In this document: positions 6,412-13,051 of the stretch, one piece after another
Layout of the letters: each line of letters begins with the position of its first letter
Position numbering within the stretch: position 1 is the stretch's first letter
DNA from: an uncultured Clostridium sp.
Lineage (GTDB): Bacteria; Bacillota; Clostridia; Lachnospirales; Lachnospiraceae
Length of the DNA stretch: 16,592 nucleotides
NCBI RefSeq assembly: GCF_900547735.1
Contig: NZ_URHZ01000099.1
Span: 1 to 16,592 of the forward strand
Direction: 5' to 3'
The notes under the pieces: model-generated
Databases searched by the model: none
Told to the model about the DNA's origin: nothing
What the model saw: the letters and a program-made list of their open reading frames with translations, nothing else
Program-made: the position numbers and the translations under genes

Positions 6412-7722
6412 CTAATGTTTCTCTTCTTTTTTCTCCGCTTCTTCCTCACGCATCGCCGTTACGGCCTCCACCGGATTCAGAATATATACATGGATTTTAT
6501 CGATCCTGTTTTTCTCCACACTGTCCACTCTCAGACGGACATTGTCTATTACAACGTCCTCTCCCTCCTCGGGCAGGTGATCCAGAAGGCCTATCACCAG
6601 ACCTCCGATTGAATCGTAATCCTCCGACTGAAGATTCAGCTCCAGATGGTCATTTAAATCCGCCAGCTTTATGGAACCTTCCACCACGTATTCCTTCGGG
6701 CTGATCTGGATCAGGGAATTCTCTTCGTCCTCGTCGTACTCATCACGTATCTCCCCGACGATTTCCTCCAGCATATCTTCAAGCGTAATCAGGCCCGCCG
6801 TTGCGCCGTATTCATCCAGGACGATGACAATATTGATCATCGCCTTCCTCATCTCAATCATCAACTCCGAAACCTTCTTAAACTCATAGGTATAGAGCGG
6901 CTGGCGCAGATAACTCCTCACCGAAAAGTCTTCCCTGTTCTCTGCCAGAAAAATATCCTTGATATTGATGATACCCAGTACATTGTCCGTTGTCTCTTCA
7001 TAGACGGGGAACCTGGTGTACTTTTCCTCTCGGAACAGATCAATCAGTTCTTCGTAACTGCTGTTCACATCCACAAAACTCATGTCGATACGCGGCACCA
7101 TCACGTCTTTTGCAACGGCGTCACCGAAATCAAACACATTGTTGATCATCTTTTTCTCTTCCGACTCGATTACGCCCTCCTCATGGCTGACCTGCACGAT
7201 CGTCCTGAGCTCGTCCTCTGTGATGGACTCGCCTCTTTTATTCGGATCTACCCGGAAGATTTTCAGTACAAAAAAGGAGAGGTGGTTAACAACATAAATC
7301 ACCGGCGTCAGAATTATCATAATAATATATATAATTTTTGCAAAGCGAAGCGCAATATTCTCTGCGGAAATGGTAGAAATTGTCTTCGGCGTGATTTCAC
7401 CGAACACAAGAATGAGTAAAGTCAGCACACCTGTCGCAAATCCCACTGCCTCATTACCCCAAACTCTGGTCGCCAGCAGCGTGGACAGGGACGAAGCATA
7501 AAGGTTTACGATGTTATTGCCGATCAGAATCGCGCTGAGCATCTTGCCCGGGTTACTGATTACTTTCATGACAAACTCAGCCCTGCCGTCACCGGCATCG
7601 GCCAGAGTCCTCATCCGAATCTTGTTCACCGTGGTAAGGGCAGTCTCTGACGATGAGAAAAATGCAGATAAAGCAAGTAAAACAACTAATATAAGCAACT
7701 GTATGGCGTCACTTGAATCCAA
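6412..7722 (-). CDS. CNNM/CBS-domain (HlyC/CorC-type) transporter
   Basis: This 436-aa protein has the standard layout of the family often labelled hemolysin, now linked to magnesium and other divalent ion export. An N-terminal CNNM (DUF21) membrane domain opens with LLALSAFFSSSETALTTVNK and holds the ITPKT segment. A CBS pair lies near residues 205-325 (VMVPRIDM; TRFPVYEE; GIINIKDIF; VLDEYGATAGLITLEDMLEEI). The CorC/HlyC C-terminal domain follows, with DYDSIGGLVIGLL. The frame is open to a TTG at 7731, but AGGAG abuts that codon. The TTG at 7722 stands 9 nt after it and is the likelier start. No ATG occurs before residue 36, which would cut into the first helix. It has its own promoter (7759-7787) and terminator. 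The substrate is not deducible. Confidence 0.93.
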   Translation of the reverse strand: MDSSDAIQLLILVVLLALSAFFSSSETALTTVNKIRMRTLADAGDGRAEFVMKVISNPGKMLSAILIGNNIVNLYASSLSTLLATRVWGNEAVGFATGVLTLLILVFGEITPKTISTISAENIALRFAKIIYIIMIILTPVIYVVNHLSFFVLKIFRVDPNKRGESITEDELRTIVQVSHEEGVIESEEKKMINNVFDFGDAVAKDVMVPRIDMSFVDVNSSYEELIDLFREEKYTRFPVYEETTDNVLGIINIKDIFLAENREDFSVRSYLRQPLYTYEFKKVSELMIEMRKAMINIVIVLDEYGATAGLITLEDMLEEIVGEIRDEYDEDEENSLIQISPKEYVVEGSIKLADLNDHLELNLQSEDYDSIGGLVIGLLDHLPEEGEDVVIDNVRLRVDSVEKNRIDKIHVYILNPVEAVTAMREEEAEKKEEKH

Positions 7723-7758
7723 AAAGATCAACTCCTATTTTTAAGTATTTTATAGCTG

Positions 7759-7787
7759 ATTTTACATTATTTCACAGTGCCTGTCAA
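7759..7787 (-). promoter_or_regulatory. Promoter of the CNNM/CBS gene
   Basis: On the minus strand a perfect TTGACA (7787-7782) and TAAAAT (7764-7759) are separated by 17 bp, about 37 nt before the TTG start. This is a strong housekeeping sigma-factor promoter. Confidence 0.85.
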
Positions 7788-7867
7788 GTTGCTGTTTATA
7801 TTGTTGAGAAAGAGAACGCCGCCGGAATGGTGAGGGGCCTTGGAGCCTGCCCCGACTAAATACCGGC

Positions 7868-7896
7868 TTGCTAAAAACCGGCCCTCTGTATATAAT
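7868..7896 (+). promoter_or_regulatory. coaW promoter
   Basis: TTGCTA (7868-7873) and a perfect TATAAT (7891-7896) are separated by 17 bp. Transcription should start near 7903, giving a leader of about 45 nt before the coaW ATG. It is back to back with the promoter of the preceding minus-strand gene. Confidence 0.82.
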
Positions 7897-7947
7897 GGTA
7901 ATAATTCGGATATTGAACGGATTACTCTCAACACGGAAGGAAAAATC

Positions 7948-8784
7948 ATGAAAGCTACGATTGGTATCGATATCGGCGGTTCTACAACGAAAATCGCCGG
8001 ATTTTCTGAGGATAAGAAGCTTCTCGGCACGCTCCAGGTTAAGGCCTCGGATCAGATGACATCCATGTATGGCGCTCTCGGCCGGTTTCTGAGGGAACAG
8101 AAGCTCTCACTGGGGGATGTGTCTAAAATCGTGCTTACCGGGGTGGGCGCCTCTTTTGTCAATGAAGATATTTATGGGATCCCGACCGTTAAAGCGGTGG
8201 AACTGGACGCCATTGCGCGCGGCGGACTGGCTCTCGCGGGGCTGGATGCGGCACTGATCGTCAGTATCGGCACCGGCACTGCCTTTGTAAGGGCGGATAA
8301 AACCGAGATCCGACATATCGGCGGCAGCGGAGTGGGCGGAGGCACTCTCTCCGGACTGGCCACTCATTTTCTCCACGAAAGCGACATCTTTGTTCTGTCC
8401 TCCATGGCGGAAAAAGGCGATCTGTCTAAGGTGGATCTGATGATGAGCGATATTTTCTGCGGTGATATTGCCTCACTGCCCCCTGAACTGACCGCCGCCA
8501 ATTTCGGTAAGGTAAAAAATGACGCCAGCGACTGTGACGTCGCTGCCGCCCTGTTTAATCTTGTGTACCAGACCGTCGGTGTCCTGGCCATCTTTGCCCT
8601 GACGAACGACACGCTGACCGACATCGTCCTGACCGGCTCTCTTGCCTGTCTGCCGCCGGCCGTAAAGGTATTCGATGTATTTGAGAAGATGAAGGACCTC
8701 TATGGCGTCCACTTCATCATACCGCCGAACGCCGCTTTTGCAACCGCCATCGGCGCGGTGATGCTGAACTTTGATGAAAGCTGA
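7948..8784 (+). CDS. coaW: Type II pantothenate kinase
   Basis: This 278-aa protein matches the eukaryotic-like (type II) pantothenate kinase, which phosphorylates pantothenate in the first step of coenzyme A synthesis. GIDIGGSTTKIAGF (residues 6-19) is the phosphate-binding loop of the ASKHA kinase fold. IVLTGVGASF near 61, the Glu in AVELDAIARGG near 85, VSIGTGTAFV near 105 and HIGGSGVGGGTLSGL near 123 follow the family order. Length is close to that of the Staphylococcus aureus enzyme (267 aa, from memory). The frame is open from 7840, but the ATG at 7948 is preceded by GGAAGGAAAAATC and starts just before the first strand of the fold. It is alone on its transcript. Regulation by CoA feedback cannot be judged. 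Confidence 0.92.
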   Translation: MKATIGIDIGGSTTKIAGFSEDKKLLGTLQVKASDQMTSMYGALGRFLREQKLSLGDVSKIVLTGVGASFVNEDIYGIPTVKAVELDAIARGGLALAGLDAALIVSIGTGTAFVRADKTEIRHIGGSGVGGGTLSGLATHFLHESDIFVLSSMAEKGDLSKVDLMMSDIFCGDIASLPPELTAANFGKVKNDASDCDVAAALFNLVYQTVGVLAIFALTNDTLTDIVLTGSLACLPPAVKVFDVFEKMKDLYGVHFIIPPNAAFATAIGAVMLNFDES

Positions 8785-8803
8785 GACAGATTAACCATTA
8801 CCG

Positions 8804-8829
8804 CCGAGTTCCGGAAATACGGAGCTCGG
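8804..8829. terminator. Hairpin after coaW
   Basis: CCGAGTTCCG and CGGAGCTCGG form a 10-bp stem (one G-U pair) with the loop GAAATA, 19 bp after the coaW stop. The tail CAGTTTCTC is only weakly U-rich, so the terminator call is moderate. Confidence 0.55.
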
Positions 8830-8877
8830 CAGTTTCTCAATCTCCTGTATTTTCCGCTTTCGCTCCTTTTACGTTCC

Positions 8878-8963
8878 ACGTTCTCTTATGCTCACCGTTA
8901 TATTATGCCCCGCGTTCTCTTTACACCTCGCGTTCTCTTACACCTTGCGTTCTTTTATTCTGC
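8878..8963. repeat. Degenerate 17-bp tandem repeat array
   Basis: Five units begin at 8878, 8895, 8912, 8930 and 8947, that is every 17, 17, 18 and 17 bp, with the plus-strand consensus RCGTTCTCTTAYRCYY. Units three and four (GCGTTCTCTTTACACCTC and GCGTTCTCTTACACCTT) are nearly identical; the second is the most worn. The last unit overlaps the stop codon of the lspA-like gene, so the array forms the 3' end of that gene and the start of its untranslated tail. Confidence 0.65.
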
Positions 8964-9455
8964 CTTTTCCTTCACTTTTTCCGGTATATTCTTGTGCTCC
9001 GTGCCGGGAAAAAACTCCGACAAGGTCAGAAGGAAGGTCCCAAGGAAGATACAGAGGTCGCCGATATTGAAGACCACCTTTTTAAGCCATCCAAACTGAA
9101 AGCTGAAATAATCGACCACATACCCCCGCTTCATCCTGTCAAAAAGATTGCTGAGCGCTCCCGCCGTCACAAATGTAAAGCCCAGTTTATCGATAAAACG
9201 GCCTTTCCTTGTCAGAAGCCACAGAAAAACGCCTGTCACGGCCGACGTGAATGCGAGCGGAACATTCTTCACAAGCTCTTTGTTCTGTTTGAGAAGTCCA
9301 AAACAGAACCCCTCATTGTGATTCCTGTACAGTCTGATTTTTCCGGAAGTTCCCTCTAAATCCCTGGGATAATCCTCCGCTTTCCCGGCTTCTGTTTTAC
9401 CCTTTAAAAATAAATCAAGCCCAAACAGTCCGGCCATTAAACCCAGAAAATGCAT
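8955..9455 (-). CDS. lspA: Signal peptidase II (LspA) family protein
   Basis: This 166-aa protein belongs to the aspartic membrane peptidase family that cuts signal peptides from prolipoproteins. The motif LDLFLKGK near residue 13 corresponds to the family's first-helix D..xK. NHNEGFCFGL near 46 matches the NxGxxF segment. SNLFDRMKRGYVVDYF (102-117) and FNIGDLCIFLG (129-139) give the catalytic pair Asp115 and Asp133. It departs from a standard LspA by a polar stretch of about 20 residues (KTEAGKAEDYPRDLEGTSGK) between the first helix and the first motif, and by Cys and Gly at usually Ala positions. It may therefore be a second, diverged copy and not the housekeeping enzyme. GGGAGG stands 6 nt before the ATG. 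It is monocistronic and convergent with coaW. Confidence 0.82.
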   Translation of the reverse strand: MHFLGLMAGLFGLDLFLKGKTEAGKAEDYPRDLEGTSGKIRLYRNHNEGFCFGLLKQNKELVKNVPLAFTSAVTGVFLWLLTRKGRFIDKLGFTFVTAGALSNLFDRMKRGYVVDYFSFQFGWLKKVVFNIGDLCIFLGTFLLTLSEFFPGTEHKNIPEKVKEKAE

Positions 9456-9502
9456 TTTCGTCCTCCCATTCTTTTTTCTCTATTTTGCCTTTCACTGCTT
9501 CT

Positions 9503-9531
9503 ATCGTACCATTTTTTTACTTTCCCGTAAA
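9503..9531 (-). promoter_or_regulatory. Putative lspA-like gene promoter
   Basis: On the minus strand TTTACG (9531-9526) and TACGAT (9508-9503) are separated by 17 bp, about 47 nt before the start codon. Each hexamer has mismatches to consensus, so this is a moderate call. Confidence 0.5.
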
Positions 9532-9552
9532 GATAACAGGCGGTAGTTTCTA

Positions 9553-9709
9553 AAGCATTAGTTACAGTTCAGCCTTCGGCCAAACTGCAACAAAATGATG
9601 CACAGAGACGGTAAAAATCACCGTTTCGCGCCGCATAACTCGGGATTTTCACAAAAAAGCGTGAAAACACCTCGCGGAATACACCGTGGCTGAACTGTTA
9701 CAAGCATTA
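9553..9709. mobile_element. 141-bp MITE-like element with 8-bp target duplication
   Basis: The element spans 9561-9701. Its ends are GTTACAGTTCAGCC and, reverse-complemented, GTAACAGTTCAGCC (13 of 14 identical). It is flanked exactly by the direct repeat AAGCATTA at 9553-9560 and 9702-9709. Inside are further hairpins: the left end itself (9561-9591), ACGGT/ACCGT (9608-9624) and TTTTCAC/GTGAAAA (9645-9667). It has no coding capacity. An 8-bp duplication with a GTAA terminus fits the IS66 family as I know it, so it may be mobilised by an IS66-type transposase elsewhere. The repeat structure is seen; the family is inferred. Confidence 0.75.
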
Positions 9710-9771
9710 CAACTAATAATATTTTTCCCGCTCCGGCATATATTAATAAAAACAATTTAAGGAAATTTCAC

Positions 9772-11466
9772 ATGCCGTGCACCGAAAATCCTGCCTCCGA
9801 ATCCATCGCTGATTTCATTCAGCGTTTTTATGTATTCTCTCCTCTTTCCATTCTGGAAGGTGAAGACTTCTGTTTTGATTTTGTCAATAACCAGTTTGTT
9901 ATCATCTACCGTCCTCTTTCCGAAGTGGAACCGATTTCCACTGAGAAGACAGGATATGACTCCATCCCAAGCCTTTACACCCTGCTGGATTCCACCAATA
10001 TGGAAAGCGCCGGTATTTTAAAAACCTTTGATCAGCCGCAGCTCGCGTTTAAAGGGCGCGGAACAATGATTGGCATTATTGATACCGGAATCGATTATCA
10101 AAATCCGCTTTTTAAAAATCCTGACGGTACTACGAGAATTGTGGGAATCTGGGATCAGACAATAGAAGGGCCCGGAATTGAGGCGGGCGATATCGTAGAA
10201 GATATACGCTATGGAACCTCATACACGGAAGAACAGATCAATGAAGCTTTAAGAAGCGAAAATCCGCTTTCAATCGTCCCCTCGGTGGACACTAACGGAC
10301 ACGGCACTTTCATGGCCGCCATAGCCGGCGGTAATGAAGTTCCTGCTGAAAATTTTACAGGAGCAGCCCCCGAATGCAAATTTGCAATCGTAAAACTGAA
10401 ACCGGCGAAAAAGTATCTCAGGGATTTTTACATGATTACCGAGGATGCAATCGCCTTCCAGGAAAACGACATTATGCTCGGAATTAAATACCTGAGGATT
10501 ATAGCCAGAACTTACCAGCTTCCAATTACTACGGTCCTGGGGCTGGGCACCAACACGGGGAGCCACAGCGGCACCTCCCCGCTTGCCCGCTATCTGAACG
10601 ACACCAGCAATAACGTGGGACAGATCAGCGTGGTGGCAGGAGGCAATGAGACCGGTCTGGGCCATCATTTTCTCGGCCATATCTCCTCTGAAGAAGAATT
10701 TGAGGAAGTGGAACTGAGAGTCGGCGCCAATGAACCAGGATTTACAATGGAACTGTGGGCCAGGGAATCCGAACTGTACTCTATTTCCTTCATCTCTCCA
10801 ACCGGAGAGCAGATCCCGAGGGTTCCGAATACTTCGCCCGTAGAACACCGGCTCACCTTTCTACTGGAAGATACGGTAATCTACTTAAGTTACAGCGGAG
10901 CGGAGAGCGCAACCGGCAGCCAGCTCATCCTGATGCGTTTTCAGGCTCCCACACCGGGAATTTGGAAAATCAGGGTCCACAATGCCCTGGTTATCCAGGG
11001 AGAATACCACATCTGGCTTCCGGCCGCAGGCCTTATCTCGGATAATACCTTTTTCCTGCGCCCAGATCCCAACACGATTATCACAGAGCCCGGAAATTCG
11101 GCCGTCGTCATCACCACAGCCGCCTATAACCACCGCAACAACAGCATCTACATTCATTCCAGCAGGGGTTATACCCGTAACGGCGCAATCAAACCCGATC
11201 TGGCCGCTCCGGGAGTCAATGTCAATGTCCCCGGCAACCTGACGGCAACCGGCACTTCCGTCGCAGCGGCACATATGGCCGGTGCGGCGGCCAATATTCT
11301 CTCATGGGCCATCACGGGCAATAATGATCTCACAATTAACACTACATCGGCCAAATCCATGCTGATCCGCGGCGCCCGCCGGAATCCCAATTTCATTTAT
11401 CCGAACAGGGAATGGGGCTACGGGATGCTGGATCTCTATAATTCATTCCTGCAGATGAGGCTGTAG
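9772..11466 (+). CDS. S8 family serine peptidase (Csp-like subtilisin)
   Basis: This 564-aa protein has a complete subtilisin triad: Asp104 in IGIIDTGID, His177 in DTNGHGTFMAAIAGG, and Ser496 in TATGTSVAAAHMAGAAANIL. The oxyanion-type Asn is in VVAGGNETG (near 292). Residues 1-75 resemble a short prodomain. Residues 300-430 form a beta-rich insert between the Asn and Ser motifs, like the jelly-roll domain of the clostridial spore-germination proteases CspA, CspB and CspC. No signal peptide or membrane helix is visible, so it probably acts inside the cell or spore. The start ATG has AAGGAA 8 nt upstream. It stands alone, between a MITE-like element and a large palindrome. Many Lachnospiraceae carry several such peptidases; I cannot tell whether this one is the germination enzyme. 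Protease identity is certain, the role is not. Confidence 0.92.
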   Translation: MPCTENPASESIADFIQRFYVFSPLSILEGEDFCFDFVNNQFVIIYRPLSEVEPISTEKTGYDSIPSLYTLLDSTNMESAGILKTFDQPQLAFKGRGTMIGIIDTGIDYQNPLFKNPDGTTRIVGIWDQTIEGPGIEAGDIVEDIRYGTSYTEEQINEALRSENPLSIVPSVDTNGHGTFMAAIAGGNEVPAENFTGAAPECKFAIVKLKPAKKYLRDFYMITEDAIAFQENDIMLGIKYLRIIARTYQLPITTVLGLGTNTGSHSGTSPLARYLNDTSNNVGQISVVAGGNETGLGHHFLGHISSEEEFEEVELRVGANEPGFTMELWARESELYSISFISPTGEQIPRVPNTSPVEHRLTFLLEDTVIYLSYSGAESATGSQLILMRFQAPTPGIWKIRVHNALVIQGEYHIWLPAAGLISDNTFFLRPDPNTIITEPGNSAVVITTAAYNHRNNSIYIHSSRGYTRNGAIKPDLAAPGVNVNVPGNLTATGTSVAAAHMAGAAANILSWAITGNNDLTINTTSAKSMLIRGARRNPNFIYPNREWGYGMLDLYNSFLQMRL

Positions 11467-11507
11467 CTGCATCGCAGTTCGGCCTTACGGCCGGACTGTA
11501 ATGCAGC
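11466..11507. repeat. Long palindrome between convergent S8 peptidase and clpX
   Basis: Two 19-nt arms, GCTGCATCGCAGTTCGGCC and GGCCGGACTGTAATGCAGC, flank a TTAC loop; they pair with one mismatch and two G-U pairs. The left arm begins on the last base of the peptidase stop codon. Neither strand has a U-run, so it is a stem-loop that may end both transcripts or a dispersed palindrome. Its core resembles the left end of the MITE-like element at 9561-9591. Confidence 0.7.
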
Positions 11508-11514
11508 CAAACCT

Positions 11515-13005
11515 TTAACCTCTCATTTCAATCATAGGCCCGCCGCTCTTTTCCAGATAAGCTCTCGTTATGACAACTGAGCCGATATTGGAATCCTTCG
11601 GTATTTCATACATGATGTCGAGCATAAATTCCTCGATAATCGCTCTGAGTGCGCGGGCTCCCGTTTCCTTCTTGAGCGCTTCCTCCGCAATCCACTCCAG
11701 CGCATCCTCCTCAAATACAAGCTTTACCTCATCCAGTTCCAGAAGTTTAATGTACTGCTTAAGGATTGCATTCTTCGGCTCTTTCAGTACTTGAACCATC
11801 AGTTCCTTCGTGAGCGCCTGAAGCGTCACCACGATAGGAAGACGGCCGAGAAACTCGGGAATCATGCCGAACGCGCGCAGATCTTCCGTCGTTACCTTAG
11901 AAAGAATATTCGGATCCGACTCATATTTGTCGCGGAGCTCTCCCATAAATCCCATCGTCGTGGATTTTGTCAGACGTTCCTTAATAATTCCTTCCAAATC
12001 CGGGAACGCTCCGCCGCAGATAAACAGGATATTGTTCGTATCGACCGTCGTCATCGGAGTGAGGGCATTCTTCTGGTTCGAGCCTACCGGCACCTCCACC
12101 TGGCTTCCCTCCAGGAGTTTTAACAGCTCCTGCTGTACAGATTCTCCGCTGACATCACGGTTTGTAATATTCTTCTTTTTTGCTATCTTGTCGATCTCAT
12201 CAATAAAGATAATGCCATGCTCCGCTTTCTCTACATCGTTATCCGCCGCAGAGAGAAGCTTGGAAACCACGCTTTCGATATCGTCGCCTATATAACCTGC
12301 CTCCGTTAGTGATGTGGCGTCGGCAATGGCCAGAGGCACATCCAGAAGACGGGCCAGCGTCTTTACCAGGTATGTCTTTCCGCTTCCGGTAGGTCCCAGC
12401 ATCAGGATATTGGACTTCTCAATCAGAACATCCTTTTCTTCCCCATCCTCTTTCGGTGTGCCATTCTGCAGGAGAACGCGCTTGTAATGGTTGTAAACGG
12501 CCACAGAAATTACTTTTTTTGCTTTTTCCTGGCCTATCACGTACTCATCGAGACGTGATTTAATCACATGGGGAGCCGGAATATCGCGGATGCTGAAATC
12601 CGCTTTCTGCTTTTCTTCCTCTTTTTTCTTCTTCACCTTATTCTTTTTGGGAATCTCCATATTAAGGCCGTCCATATTCGGAAGATCGTTGAGGTTCATG
12701 TTCATGTACGGCATATTCTGCAGTTTGCTGAAATCAAATCCGCTCTGTGTTACGGAATCAAATGCCTTCTGCATGCAGTCATGGCAAAAATTCATACCGC
12801 CCGGCATTGTAATCATGGTTCCCGCCTTGCTCTCGGGCCTGCGGCACACATAACAGATTTTTTCATAGTCGTCGTCACTGTCGGAATGGTTTTCTTTATC
12901 CGCAGCCTTCTCCCGGATCATACCGTCTTCCGCATCCTTAGCCGGATTGTTATCCTGATCCGTGGACATGCTCTCTTCCAATTTATCTTTTTCTCTGTCT
13001 TCCAA
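11515..13005 (-). CDS. clpX: ATP-dependent Clp protease ATP-binding subunit ClpX
   Basis: This 496-aa AAA+ unfoldase (numbered from the TTG start) feeds proteins to ClpP. Cys51, 54, 74 and 77 (CYVC, CHDC) form the zinc-binding domain. Next comes a Met/Asn-rich linker (MPYMNMNLNDLPNMDG) and a Lys-rich stretch. Walker A is GPTGSGKT at 204, the pore loop GYIG at 237, Walker B IIFIDE at 265 and the arginine finger in EFLGRLP near 388; sensor 2 is in GARALRAI. The ClpP-binding loop reads MGF where IGF is usual. It is longer than a typical ClpX (about 420 aa) because of an acidic N-terminus. The ATG at 13071 lacks a ribosome binding site and overlaps the upstream gene. The TTG at 13005 has AGGAGG 9 nt before it; the ATG at 12969 is the alternative. 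No clpP or lon is adjacent. Confidence 0.93.
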   Translation of the reverse strand: MEDREKDKLEESMSTDQDNNPAKDAEDGMIREKAADKENHSDSDDDYEKICYVCRRPESKAGTMITMPGGMNFCHDCMQKAFDSVTQSGFDFSKLQNMPYMNMNLNDLPNMDGLNMEIPKKNKVKKKKEEEKQKADFSIRDIPAPHVIKSRLDEYVIGQEKAKKVISVAVYNHYKRVLLQNGTPKEDGEEKDVLIEKSNILMLGPTGSGKTYLVKTLARLLDVPLAIADATSLTEAGYIGDDIESVVSKLLSAADNDVEKAEHGIIFIDEIDKIAKKKNITNRDVSGESVQQELLKLLEGSQVEVPVGSNQKNALTPMTTVDTNNILFICGGAFPDLEGIIKERLTKSTTMGFMGELRDKYESDPNILSKVTTEDLRAFGMIPEFLGRLPIVVTLQALTKELMVQVLKEPKNAILKQYIKLLELDEVKLVFEEDALEWIAEEALKKETGARALRAIIEEFMLDIMYEIPKDSNIGSVVITRAYLEKSGGPMIEMRG

Positions 13006-13051
13006 CGTCTGTTTCCTCCTGTTTGTAAATGCACTATTCGTTTCTCTATCT

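Larger units (their letters stand above)
9456..9771. other. Gene-free region with promoter and MITE-like element
   Basis: These 316 bp between the divergent lspA-like and S8 peptidase genes hold no credible reading frame. They contain a putative lspA promoter (9503-9531), the MITE-like element (9553-9709 with its target duplications) and an AT-rich 60-bp leader before the peptidase. I see no convincing promoter for the peptidase downstream of the MITE. Confidence 0.7.

Noticed and set aside
8878..8963. CRISPR array
   Set aside because: Units are about 17 bp with no spacers and are degenerate, so this is a simple tandem repeat.
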